Part shown: one piece after another, positions 46,319 through 55,087 of the stretch
Numbering within the stretch: position 1 is the stretch's first letter
How the letters are laid out: each line of letters starts with the position of its first letter
Origin: Subtercola boreus
GTDB lineage: Bacteria; Actinomycetota; Actinomycetes; Actinomycetales; Microbacteriaceae
Length of the DNA stretch: 64,000 bases
Reading direction: 5' to 3'
Assembly (NCBI RefSeq): GCF_006716115.1
Contig: NZ_VFOO01000001.1
Span: forward strand, 3,348,001-3,412,000
Translations under genes and position numbers: made by a program
Notes under the pieces: model-generated
Database searches by the model: none
Seen by the model: only the letters and a program-made list of their open reading frames with translations
What the model was told of the DNA's origin: nothing

Positions 46319-47458
46319 TCAGAGAGAATCGGATGCCCGGCGGAGCGCCTGGCCTTCGGGCACGATGATCTGCCGGATGCTCTCGCCGCGGGCGAGGGAG
46401 TCCATCGCCTCGTTGATCTCGCCGAGGTGGATCTCGGAGGAGACGAGGCTCTCGACGGGGAGGAGCCCGCGTCGCCACAGATCGACGAAGATGGGGATGT
46501 CGCGGGCCGGGATGGAGCTGCCGAGGTAGCTGCCGATGATGGTGCGCCCCGTGGAGACGAGGGCGAGCGGCGAGACGGAGGCGAGGTCATCCGGAGCCGG
46601 CAGACCGACCGTGACGGTGCGGCCACCGGGGGCGGTCAGGGCGAGGGCTGTCTCGAACGCGACGGCCCGGCCGACCGCCTCGACGACGGCGGGTGCCTTC
46701 ACTCCGGCCTCGACCGCTTCGGCCGGGCCGTAGGTCTCGTGGGCGCCGAGCGCACGGGCCTGGGCGAGCTTGTCGGGGTTGGCGTCGACGCCGATCACGC
46801 GGGCGCCCTCGACGGCCAGTCCGACGAGCAGGGCTGCCATGCCCACCCCGCCGAGCCCTACGACGATGAGGGTCTCCCCGGGCTGGAGGCGTGCGGCGTT
46901 CAGCACGGCGCCGCCACCCGTGAGCACGGCGCAGCCCATCAGCGCGGCGACCTGCGGCGGAACGTCGTCGCCCACCGGCACGATCGACCGCCGGTCGACG
47001 ACGGCGTGGTCGGCGAAGGCGGAGACGCCGAGGTGATGGTCGATGACTTCCGCGCCGACGTGGATGCGCTTGGCGCCGTCAAGAAGGCGGCCCGCGCCGT
47101 TGGCGGCGCTGCCGTTCTCGCACGGGGTGCGGCCGTCGCTCGCGCAGGAGGCGCAGTGCCCGCAGCGCGGCAGGAACGTCATGACGACGCGCTGCCCCAC
47201 CGCGAGGTCGTCGACCTCTGCGCCCAGCGCCTCGACGATGCCCGCGGCCTCGTGCCCGAGAAGCAGGGGCACGGCGCGCGGGCGTACTCCCGTGAGCACC
47301 GACAGGTCGGAGTGACAGACGCCGGCCGCTTCGATGCGCACCAGCACCTCGTGCGGGCCGGGGGCGTCGAGTTCGAGCTCCCGGATGCGGATCGGCCGCG
47401 ACTCGGCGAACGGCGAGGGCGAATCGAGGCTCTCGAGCACTGCTCCGGTGATCTTCAT
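46319..47458 (-). CDS. Zinc-dependent alcohol dehydrogenase (class III-like)
   Basis: A 379-residue medium-chain dehydrogenase. Catalytic zinc ligands are in GVCHSDLSVLTG and GHEAAGIVEALG; the structural zinc has all four Cys in CGHCASCASDGRTPC. The cofactor loop is VGLGGVGMAALL. It oxidises primary alcohols with NAD. It precedes gabD by 73 bases on the same strand. Confidence 0.88.
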   Translation of the reverse strand: MKITGAVLESLDSPSPFAESRPIRIRELELDAPGPHEVLVRIEAAGVCHSDLSVLTGVRPRAVPLLLGHEAAGIVEALGAEVDDLAVGQRVVMTFLPRCGHCASCASDGRTPCENGSAANGAGRLLDGAKRIHVGAEVIDHHLGVSAFADHAVVDRRSIVPVGDDVPPQVAALMGCAVLTGGGAVLNAARLQPGETLIVVGLGGVGMAALLVGLAVEGARVIGVDANPDKLAQARALGAHETYGPAEAVEAGVKAPAVVEAVGRAVAFETALALTAPGGRTVTVGLPAPDDLASVSPLALVSTGRTIIGSYLGSSIPARDIPIFVDLWRRGLLPVESLVSSEIHLGEINEAMDSLARGESIRQIIVPEGQALRRASDSL

Positions 47459-47607
47459 GGGGTCACACTCCTTCGTGGATGTCGCGATGCGAGCCTACCC
47501 ACAGCGCCTGCAGTTGCCACACGCTCGGGGACGATGCGTGAAGGGCGAGTACATTCGGTAGCACGACGCAGGCGTTCGGCGTCGCCGGATGCCGAAAAGA
47601 GAACACC

Positions 47608-48768
47608 GTGGTCTTCACCTTCGCCCAGCCCCGCCAGATGCGCATCGGAGGGGGTGCCCGACAGGAGCTCGGCGACCTCGTGCGCGGGCTCGGGGCCAGC
47701 CGCCCGCTGCTGGTCACCGACCGGTTCCTCGAGGGGAACGGTGCCGCGGCCGAGCTTCTCGCCGTGCTGGAGGAGGCGGGTCTCTCGCCTGCGCTCTGGG
47801 CCGAGACCGTTCCCGACCCGACCAGCGACTCGCTCGTCAGCGGCCTCGCGGCGCTCCACGAGCACCGGGCCGACCTGGTGATCGGGTTCGGCGGCGGCAG
47901 CCCGATGGACACCGCGAAGGCTCTCGCGCTCCTCGCCGTGCAGGGCGGCACGATGTCCGACTACCGGGCGCCGCGGCGGAACGACGGGCCGGCCCTGCCG
48001 GTCGTCGCCATCCCCACCACCGCGGGCAGCGGCTCGGAGGCCACCCAGTTCACCATCATCACCGACAGCGCCTCGAACGAGAAGATGCTCTGCACGGGGC
48101 CCGCTTTCCTGCCGGCGGCCGCGGTGGTCGACTTCGAGCTGACGCTCTCGATGCCCGCCCGGCTCACGGCCGACACGGGAGTGGATGCTCTCACCCACGC
48201 CGTCGAGGCGTACGTCAGCCACCGGGCGAACCCGTTCTCCGACACCCTGTGCCTGGCGGCGATCGCCGCGATCGGGGGCAACCTCCGTCGGGTCTACGCC
48301 GACGGGCAGGACAGGGATGCCCGCGAAGCCCTCATGCTCGCGGCGACGCAGGCGGGCATCGCGTTCTCGAACTCGAGCGTCGCCCTCGTGCACGGCATGA
48401 GCCGGCCGATCGGTGCGCACTTCCACGTCGCCCACGGGCTGTCGAATGCCATGCTCTTCCCCGCGGTCACGGCGTTCTCGATCGGTTCCGCCACCGCCCG
48501 CTATGCGGACTGTGCCCGGGCGTTCGGATGCGCGACCGATGCCGACGACGACGCGCGCGCAGCGGCGAGCCTGGTCGAGGCGCTCGGCGCGCTCTGCCGT
48601 GACCTGGCCGTACCGACGCCCGAGACCTTCGGCATCGACGAGGCCGAGTGGATGGCGACGATCCCGACAATGGTGCAGCAGGCGATCGCCTCCGGCTCCC
48701 CGGCCAACAACCCCCGCATCCCCACCCCCGACGACATCGCAGCCCTCTACGCCGCCATCTACCACTGA
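47608..48768 (+). CDS. Iron-containing alcohol dehydrogenase
   Basis: A 386-residue group III dehydrogenase. The NAD motif is GGGSPMDTAKA, and iron ligands lie in DALTHAVEAYVS and HFHVAHGLSNAM. 4-hydroxybutyrate dehydrogenases and 1,3-propanediol dehydrogenases belong here. Next to an SSADH gene, 4-hydroxybutyrate is a reasonable substrate. GTG start at 47608 without a strong ribosome site. It is divergent from the Zn-alcohol dehydrogenase; the 149-base gap has a possible TACATT -10 near 47550 but no clear operator. Confidence 0.88.
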   Translation: MVFTFAQPRQMRIGGGARQELGDLVRGLGASRPLLVTDRFLEGNGAAAELLAVLEEAGLSPALWAETVPDPTSDSLVSGLAALHEHRADLVIGFGGGSPMDTAKALALLAVQGGTMSDYRAPRRNDGPALPVVAIPTTAGSGSEATQFTIITDSASNEKMLCTGPAFLPAAAVVDFELTLSMPARLTADTGVDALTHAVEAYVSHRANPFSDTLCLAAIAAIGGNLRRVYADGQDRDAREALMLAATQAGIAFSNSSVALVHGMSRPIGAHFHVAHGLSNAMLFPAVTAFSIGSATARYADCARAFGCATDADDDARAAASLVEALGALCRDLAVPTPETFGIDEAEWMATIPTMVQQAIASGSPANNPRIPTPDDIAALYAAIYH

Positions 48769-48801
48769 CCCGCCCCGCATCGCCGACAGGTGACCACCCG
48801 G

Positions 48802-50028
48802 TCAGCGCCCGTCGACGGTCCGCCCGTCGAGCATGTTCGCACTGAATCCCAGGATGCGCTCCTGAAGTCGGGGATGCGCGCCCGCGAGGGGTAATTCTTC
48901 TTCTGCCGCGGCGCGCACCTCTTCAAGTGTCTCCTCGACCAGGAGTGGCGCTCGTCGCACTCCCCAGGTGCTGATCTCTGCGCTCAGATCGGTCGCCGAG
49001 AGTGCTGTGAACGCATACGTCTTGTTCACAGCCAGCGCGAGCTTTCCACCCGAACGTTCGTGGTGGGCCATCGGCACAACATCGTAGGCGGGAGCAAGAC
49101 GCACGTCTCCCGCCTCCGCGTGCAGCAGCCCGAGATTCTTCGTGTGCATGTCGAGGTTGCCGATGGCGACACCGGCCACCGTCATTCGAGCAAACAGCCG
49201 GAGATCTCCAGCCCTTCCGTTCCTGTTGAGCGACTCCGCAATGCGCCTGAGGCTCGCCACTCCTCCGAGCTCCTGATATTTCTGGTTCCCGCTTGCACCG
49301 AGTACCTGACTGAAGTCCTCCTGGTGCAGGCGCTCCCCATGCTGCCTGTCGAAGCGTTCGATCACCAGGGCAGGCAGGCCGTCGAAAGTGTCGATCCTGG
49401 TCTCGTGCGTGAGTAGTCCGAGACGACGGGCCAGCCGGGACCCGTACTCCTCGTCGTAGATCACTGTCGGGTTCGCATCGAGCCGAGGCTTCAGGATGTG
49501 AGTCGACGGAAACCCGCCGAGGACGCGGGCCCAGGAGTTTTCTCCTCGGGCGAGCACGATCTTGGGTTGGACTCCGGCCAGCGAGGTCCGGCCTCGAACG
49601 GCATCGTTTCCGAGCGGTGAGCCCAGCGGGTCTTCGAGGAGTTGCCGGATCCGGCGGTCTGACACCGCCTCCACCTCCGGAGTGCGCGGTTCGGTGGGGT
49701 CGTCGACGTCCCACAGCTCGACCGCGCCGGCGATGTCGCGCCCGTAATGCTTGAGGAAGCCAAGAGTGTCACCCCGACGCAGGCCACTCTGGCTGAGCAT
49801 GAAGTCAAGTTGGTCGCCCTCAGGCAGTAACTCCCCGAACCACGTTCTTCTCCGCGAGATGTGCTGGCGGGTGGCGGCGGCGGTGAGCGGAATCGCCACC
49901 GAGAGCACGCGGCTGTTGACGCCGAACCGGGCGACGCCCTCTGTCGACGCGCTGAAGTCGTAGGTGCGACTGTCGGTGCCTTCGATGTGACCGACGACCG
50001 AACCGTAGACCTCGACGGCGAGCTTCAT
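48802..50028 (-). CDS. hipA: HipA-family Ser/Thr kinase toxin
   Basis: A 408-residue HipA kinase. The N-terminal HipA_N fold ends near RTWFGELLPEGDQ, the P-loop-like GRTSLAGVQPKIVL is at about 150, the catalytic segment GNLDMHTKNLGLL at about 300 and the metal motif YDVVPM after it, so it should be active. HipA of E. coli phosphorylates glutamyl-tRNA synthetase and causes persistence; the target here is unknown. Its ATG overlaps the hipB stop by four bases. Composition is lower in GC than the flanks. Confidence 0.92.
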   Translation of the reverse strand: MKLAVEVYGSVVGHIEGTDSRTYDFSASTEGVARFGVNSRVLSVAIPLTAAATRQHISRRRTWFGELLPEGDQLDFMLSQSGLRRGDTLGFLKHYGRDIAGAVELWDVDDPTEPRTPEVEAVSDRRIRQLLEDPLGSPLGNDAVRGRTSLAGVQPKIVLARGENSWARVLGGFPSTHILKPRLDANPTVIYDEEYGSRLARRLGLLTHETRIDTFDGLPALVIERFDRQHGERLHQEDFSQVLGASGNQKYQELGGVASLRRIAESLNRNGRAGDLRLFARMTVAGVAIGNLDMHTKNLGLLHAEAGDVRLAPAYDVVPMAHHERSGGKLALAVNKTYAFTALSATDLSAEISTWGVRRAPLLVEETLEEVRAAAEEELPLAGAHPRLQERILGFSANMLDGRTVDGR

Positions 50029-50258
50029 GAGCTCTCATCCGTCGCCCAGGTGGCGGTGAGTTCAACACCGGTGGCTCCCATCAGGTCGAAGAGTTTACGA
50101 AGGTAGATGGTGGTCTTTCCAGACTCGATCTCACTGATCGAGCGCTGCGAGATACCCAGTTCGCCTGCGAGCTCGACTTGGGACAGTCCGCGGCCGAGCC
50201 GCGCCTGTTGCAGAGCGAGTCCGAGGTCAGCCGGCGCACGCAGTCGTGTCGATGTCAT
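50025..50258 (-). CDS. hipB: HipB-family HTH antitoxin
   Basis: A 77-residue Xre/HipB repressor. The HTH is LSQVELAGELGISQRSISEIE, followed by the short beta lid GVELTATWA. ATG 50258 follows GGAGGG; a TTG at 50261 is possible but too close to that site. It should neutralise HipA and repress the operon by binding the palindrome just upstream. Confidence 0.93.
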   Translation of the reverse strand: MTSTRLRAPADLGLALQQARLGRGLSQVELAGELGISQRSISEIESGKTTIYLRKLFDLMGATGVELTATWATDESS

Positions 50259-50270
50259 CAACCCTCCGGT

Positions 50271-50305
50271 CTATTACGTTTTCGTCATAGGAGTGACCTA
50301 TTACG
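50271..50305. promoter_or_regulatory. Candidate HipB operator
   Basis: CTATTACG-TTTT-CGTCATAG (50271-50290) is a near-perfect dyad upstream of hipB, and a further CTATTACG half-site lies at 50298-50305. The A+T-rich stretch around it is the likely hipBA promoter. The rest of the 226-base gap to 50484 holds the FHA gene leader and nothing I can identify. Confidence 0.55.
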
Positions 50306-50484
50306 AAAAAAACATACCGCAGCAGTATCCGAAAAATGTCATAGCGAGATTCATGTCGTGCCCGCTCGGCGTCACGATGACATCTGGGATGTCAGCAGCC
50401 TCGCGCGAGGGGCCCTGCGAAATATCGTCGGAGTCACTGGCCAGCCGATTCAGCGGCTCAGCCTTTCACACAGAGGAGAACATC

Positions 50485-51486
50485 GTGACGTGGTTCGGAA
50501 CTATTCTCGCGGTGGGGATGGTGATCGGAACGCTTGTCGTCATCAGACGACGGCAGAACCGACCATCACACCACCGCACCGCTCACACAGGGCGGTGGTG
50601 GTCCACTTTCACCGCGGCGTTCAGCGGCGACAAGAGGGACATCGCCGACGTCGTCGCTGAGAAGTGCGCCGCGCTCGCCCATCCGACTCTCGGCGCCCTG
50701 GGTGCGCCGGAGGTGGTCTACATTCGGACATCAGTGGCCGAAGCGACAATCCTGCGACGTCAGCCGATCAAGGCTGAGAAGGTCATCCTCGCGAATCTCA
50801 ACAGGCGGCTCAAGTCCAAGTGCGAGCGTGCAGGGCTGGAATTCGCGCCGTGCATGTCGATCACTCTGCAGGTGGAGATCGGGCCCCGGGAAGTCGTCGT
50901 CTCGTTCGTCGCACTCGATGACCCGTTCGGTGTCCGCGCCGCTGCGTCGGCTTCCACAGACGCTCCCGTCTACGACGACGACACCCTGTGGCCTCCGTTC
51001 CGGGGGCGTGCCGGCGACAACAAGCACGACTCTGCGGAGACCGGGTCAATTCCCGTTGAGGACCCTATCGACGGGCACGACATCCCCACACCTCCCCTCA
51101 ACGATCTCCCGACTCGTCCGATGCAGGGCAGGCGCACCATCGAGCTGGAACTGCATGTTCCCGGTTCCAGCAGCACGGAACTCGTTGCGCCGGCCTCGCC
51201 GGACCTGCCGGTCTCCGTGGGGCGCAGCGCGGGATGCGCGCTACGGCTGCCCGAGATGCCCGGTCTCAGCAACCGTCACGTTTCGCTGCACTGGACACCG
51301 AACGGTGTCGCTGCGCGTGACACATCGACGTGGGGTACCTACCTCCGGATGGATGCGGGTACCTGGCAGCGTCTGCCGAAGGATACCCTCACGCTGCTGC
51401 CTGCCGATGCGCTCCTCGCCCTCGACCCTGAAGGATTCGTGACCCTCGCTGTGACCGTCAGTACCTCCGCGAAGGCGACGCAGTGA
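50485..51486 (+). CDS. Membrane-anchored FHA-domain protein
   Basis: A 333-residue protein. Residues 3-22 form a membrane anchor (WFGTILAVGMVIGTLVVI), residues about 45-155 a conserved-looking domain I cannot assign (it occupies the place of the FhaA N-terminal domain), then a Pro/Asp-rich linker, and a C-terminal FHA domain at about 235-325: VSVGRSAGCALRLP, then LSNRHVSLHW, then DTSTWGTYL. The Gly-Arg and Ser-x-Arg-His phosphothreonine-binding residues are kept; the usual Asn of NGT is Trp-Gly-Thr. GTG 50485 follows GAGGAG. First gene of the seven-gene locus; it would read phosphothreonine made by the kinase. Confidence 0.82.
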   Translation: MTWFGTILAVGMVIGTLVVIRRRQNRPSHHRTAHTGRWWSTFTAAFSGDKRDIADVVAEKCAALAHPTLGALGAPEVVYIRTSVAEATILRRQPIKAEKVILANLNRRLKSKCERAGLEFAPCMSITLQVEIGPREVVVSFVALDDPFGVRAAASASTDAPVYDDDTLWPPFRGRAGDNKHDSAETGSIPVEDPIDGHDIPTPPLNDLPTRPMQGRRTIELELHVPGSSSTELVAPASPDLPVSVGRSAGCALRLPEMPGLSNRHVSLHWTPNGVAARDTSTWGTYLRMDAGTWQRLPKDTLTLLPADALLALDPEGFVTLAVTVSTSAKATQ

Positions 51487-54143
51487 GGCGGGAGGCGTCG
51501 GCTCTTCTCGGCGCGGCGGCGGCAGGCGGTATGTTCGCGCTCGCCGCGCCCTCGACCATCTCCGAATGGGTGCTCACCGGTGCGATCGCGGTGGGTGCGG
51601 CCGCCGGCTTAACCTTCGCAGTGACCCCCGTCTTCCCGCTGCGCTTGGCGCTGTTGTGGCTCGCGGTCGCGCTCGGTTCGGCGTTCCAGATCCGGTTGGG
51701 TGGAAGTGGCGCCACGATCCTCTCCATCATCTGTGCCAGCGCGGTGCTGTACGCCGTGGTCTCTGTTGCCGGCGGTCTGTGGATCCGGCATTCTGGGCCT
51801 CGACTTCGGCAGAGAATCGCTCTCGGTTCCCTCGCCGCCGCCTTAGTGCTTCGAGTGTCGACGGCGGTGCTCGGCGACCTGCAGAGCGGCGCCTTCATCA
51901 CCCCATTCGGGTCGGTGCAGGTCGGCGAGTTCACTCGACTCGCCGTCATCGTGGGCGCTGGTCTCCTTCTTGCAGATTTGGCGGTTCTGCTTCGAGGCCG
52001 TGTCATCGAGCGACGCGATACGGCGGTCTTTCTCGCCGGCGGAGCACTGCTCGCGCTGAATCTGCTGCTCCTGGCCCTTGTCGACTCGGGCCCGGCAGTC
52101 ATCATTGCCGTGTCCGTCCTGGTCATGCTGGTGAGTGCTCACGGGCTGCGTGTCTCCCGTCGAGTCGGTTTACGTCACCTTGCCGGCGGTCTCGTCGTCG
52201 GCGCTCTGCTGGCCGTCCTCGTCTGGACGACGAGCATTGGCGACCGATTGAGCGCACGGTGGGGTGATGTCGTTGAGCCCGGATATCAACTGTCGCTTGC
52301 TCTCCACGCTCTTCAGTCAGGTGGCTTCATCGGCTCGGGAACCGGTTCCTCGCCTACTGCAGCGATCATCCCGGCGGCGAGTTCGGACTACCTGCCCGCC
52401 GTGATCGGAGCCGACCTCGGTATCGGCGCCCTGGTGGCAGTGGTAGTGACGCTGCTCCTCGTGCTCGGATCGCTCATCGTGACGGCTGGTTCAGTTGCAC
52501 GGCCCTGGGGTCTGGCAGCGACTGGACTCCTGGCTGCGCTCTTCGCTCAGACCACCCTGTCGGCTTTCGGGGTCATCGGGGTCATTCCCCTTTCCGGCGT
52601 CAGTATGGGATTCGTCACGGTCACCGGGTCGGCGACTCTCGGCTGCTTCCTCGCCCTCGGGGTCGTGAACGCTGCCCTGAAGGTTCAGGACAGCTCCCGC
52701 GCGGGCGCCGTCGACGGGCCCAGCCGCGGGGGCCTGAAGCTGATCCTGGCTCCGCTGCCCACGGCCGTTGCCGCCGCCTTCGCCATCTGTGGCCTGGTCC
52801 TGTCCTCCCTGGCCCCGGCAGATGAAGCCGTCACGATGCTGAGCACAGCTCGCGGTGACATCACGACGTCGGACGGCGTCGTCATCGCCTCGACCGGCGC
52901 TGACGGTTCACGACTGTACCCGCTGGGAGCGTTGTACACCGGGATCGCGTATCTCAAGCCGGGGTACGCTGCCTACGGAGTCGAGGCCAGCGCCGGAGCC
53001 GACCTCACCTGCGGAGGACAGCCGAGTCTGGCGGATATCCTCCTCCAGATCGTGCATCCCCTTCCCTGCCGCAACGCGGACGTTATCGTCACACTCGACG
53101 ATGCAGTGCAGCGAGTACTGGCGGACGCCCTCGACGGGCAGAGCGGCTCGGCTGTCGTTCTGGACTCTGCAACGGGCGAGGTCTCCGGGATGTATTCGAC
53201 CGATCAGCTCCTTCCAGAAGACATTGCTCTTGACGAGGTGCCGCCCTTCGAAGCCCGAGACGGCGCCGCCTCGCCCGGGTCGACCTTCAAGATGATCGTC
53301 GGCGCAGGCGCACTTCTGAACGATGTGGACGCGACGGGCTCATCCCGCTCGATGGTGATGGCCGACGGCCAGACGATCGAGAACAGCAATGAGTTCATCT
53401 GTCCGGACCTGAGCATCAGCACGATGGAGGCGAAGAGCTGCAACACCACGGCGGCCACCCTGTCGTTGCGGATGGGCCAGAAGACTCTTCAGGAAACGGC
53501 GGAGCGCTACTTCGGAGCCGATCAGCCGCTCGCTTTCGACGGCGGGCCCGTCTCGGCTCTCGAAACCGGTCTGGATGGTGGGCCGCTCGACGGCGGATCC
53601 CTTGCTCGCACGGGTTATGGTCAGGAGTCTGTGCAGGCGAGTCCCCTCGCAATGGCCGCTGCAACCGCGGTCATCGCGCGTGGCGCGAGTGCGACCCCCG
53701 CAGAGCCGGCACCGCTACCCCACGTCATTGCGGGCACATGTGATCGGGAAACAGGCACCCTTCGGTCTGCTGATGAGCGGCCAGCGTCGATCGGTGAACC
53801 CCTGCCGTCTGGTGTTGCCGAAGGAGTGATGGAAGGGATGCGCGAGGCCGTGCTGACCGGCACAGCCACGGCCCTGGAACCGCTGACGGCCCAGTGGGAT
53901 GTCGCTGCGAAGTCGGGAACCGCCCAGGTTCCGGAGAGTGTCTCCACCACCGGGTTCGACAACTGGATCACCGTCATCATCGATACGCGATGGGTGGTGA
54001 CCGTCCAGGTTCACGACATCGATGCTGATGCCGAGCAGAATTTCGCCACCGTCGTCGCAGCAAATCTTCTCAACCAGTTGCCGGATCTCGGCCGAGAATT
54101 GACCCTGGAAGGGGGGGCGACGTGCCCGACTCGAGTCCCCTAA
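51483..54143 (+). CDS. SEDS (RodA/FtsW)-penicillin-binding protein fusion
   Basis: An 886-residue protein that joins two normally separate cell-wall enzymes. Residues 1-430 are a SEDS polymerase with about ten spans: FGSVQVGEFTRLAVIVG, DSGPAVIIAV and the loop SSDYLPAVIGADLG with Asp302 at the place of the essential SEDS aspartate. Residues 450-886 are a PbpA-like transpeptidase: RGDITTSDGVVIAS, the nucleophile S600-TFK603 in SPGSTFK, S652-C-N654 and K810-SGT. All three PBP motifs are kept, so both glycan polymerisation and cross-linking are possible. In most actinobacteria rodA and pbpA are adjacent genes. Overlaps the FHA stop by four bases. The SEDS half is divergent. Confidence 0.88.
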   Translation: MRREASALLGAAAAGGMFALAAPSTISEWVLTGAIAVGAAAGLTFAVTPVFPLRLALLWLAVALGSAFQIRLGGSGATILSIICASAVLYAVVSVAGGLWIRHSGPRLRQRIALGSLAAALVLRVSTAVLGDLQSGAFITPFGSVQVGEFTRLAVIVGAGLLLADLAVLLRGRVIERRDTAVFLAGGALLALNLLLLALVDSGPAVIIAVSVLVMLVSAHGLRVSRRVGLRHLAGGLVVGALLAVLVWTTSIGDRLSARWGDVVEPGYQLSLALHALQSGGFIGSGTGSSPTAAIIPAASSDYLPAVIGADLGIGALVAVVVTLLLVLGSLIVTAGSVARPWGLAATGLLAALFAQTTLSAFGVIGVIPLSGVSMGFVTVTGSATLGCFLALGVVNAALKVQDSSRAGAVDGPSRGGLKLILAPLPTAVAAAFAICGLVLSSLAPADEAVTMLSTARGDITTSDGVVIASTGADGSRLYPLGALYTGIAYLKPGYAAYGVEASAGADLTCGGQPSLADILLQIVHPLPCRNADVIVTLDDAVQRVLADALDGQSGSAVVLDSATGEVSGMYSTDQLLPEDIALDEVPPFEARDGAASPGSTFKMIVGAGALLNDVDATGSSRSMVMADGQTIENSNEFICPDLSISTMEAKSCNTTAATLSLRMGQKTLQETAERYFGADQPLAFDGGPVSALETGLDGGPLDGGSLARTGYGQESVQASPLAMAAATAVIARGASATPAEPAPLPHVIAGTCDRETGTLRSADERPASIGEPLPSGVAEGVMEGMREAVLTGTATALEPLTAQWDVAAKSGTAQVPESVSTTGFDNWITVIIDTRWVVTVQVHDIDADAEQNFATVVAANLLNQLPDLGRELTLEGGATCPTRVP

Positions 54144-55087
54144 TGTTGCAAGCACGTGCGATCACCAATCCGAAGGGGCACCGGATGACGGCGAATCCGA
54201 TCGAACTGACCGTTCTGGGTTACCTCTGGGAAAGCGAGGTCGAGGGCTCGACCTCCACGGTCATGATCATCCACAAGCTGGCGCTCGGGCCAGGGCGCCA
54301 GCTTGTCGTCGTGCGCCCCACGACTCGACTGGAAGAGTCGCCCGATCGGACAGTCGTGCGATTGAACTCCGGGCACATCGGAGCCTTCCCGGTCAGCGAA
54401 GTTCCGCGAATCACCCTCGCGGTGAGTTGCGACTTTCTGGATGGGGAGGATGTGGTGCTCGTCGGACTGCCGACGAGTGCGCCCGAATACTGGCGGTTGA
54501 ATGTGAATGGCACCCCCGTTTACGGTTCGACCTGGACGCGCGTTCGGTCAGGAGACCTGGTGCACGTGCTGACCCGACGCAACTATGAGCATGGGTCCTA
54601 CCCACTCCTCAAGCTCGTGGTCAATTCGGCCGGCCGCATGGGCACACGTTCCGACGACATTCCGACAAGGGCGGCGCCCGGGTTAGCCGCCCGCGACGAT
54701 CTGATCGACCGGTTCAGTAAGGCATTGTTTCCGAAGGAGTTGAGGGAATGGGACAGGAACTCCGTGACCCTGGCCGCTTTCTGTTTCGCTCCCGAGAAAG
54801 CACTTGCGACCGCCAGGTCAGCGCTCGAGACGTTCGGAAAGAGCTCGGACAATGTGTCGCAGTCCGACCGGTACCTGAAATTCCTGCGGAACAAAGTTGC
54901 GGAAGCGATCCACGGCCAGGTCGATGGCCTCGATGTGTCGTTGGAGAAGATTCTGAGAGTCGAGGCGTTTCACCGGGAACGGGCGGCTCTCCGCAATCAG
55001 CTGATTGACCGGCTCCGGAAAGAGAACATCTACACAGCCCGAGTTCACAACCTCGTCAGACCGCTCGTGGGGGATCAGAATGAGTGA
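54122..55087 (+). CDS. Unknown protein of the kinase-phosphatase-GTPase locus
   Basis: A 321-residue protein with no family I recognise. Residues about 25-160 are beta-rich (LTVLGYLWESEVEGSTSTVM, then ITLAVSCDFLDGEDVVLVGL, then WRLNVNGTPVYGSTWTRVRS) and may be a sandwich fold; residues about 190-320 are helical and charged. No signal or membrane span. GTG 54122 has a G-rich site before it and overlaps the fusion gene by 22 bases; ATG 54143 (TAATG) is the alternative. It is translationally linked to both neighbours, so it is likely a partner or substrate of the kinase. Confidence 0.65.
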   Translation: MPDSSPLMLQARAITNPKGHRMTANPIELTVLGYLWESEVEGSTSTVMIIHKLALGPGRQLVVVRPTTRLEESPDRTVVRLNSGHIGAFPVSEVPRITLAVSCDFLDGEDVVLVGLPTSAPEYWRLNVNGTPVYGSTWTRVRSGDLVHVLTRRNYEHGSYPLLKLVVNSAGRMGTRSDDIPTRAAPGLAARDDLIDRFSKALFPKELREWDRNSVTLAAFCFAPEKALATARSALETFGKSSDNVSQSDRYLKFLRNKVAEAIHGQVDGLDVSLEKILRVEAFHRERAALRNQLIDRLRKENIYTARVHNLVRPLVGDQNE

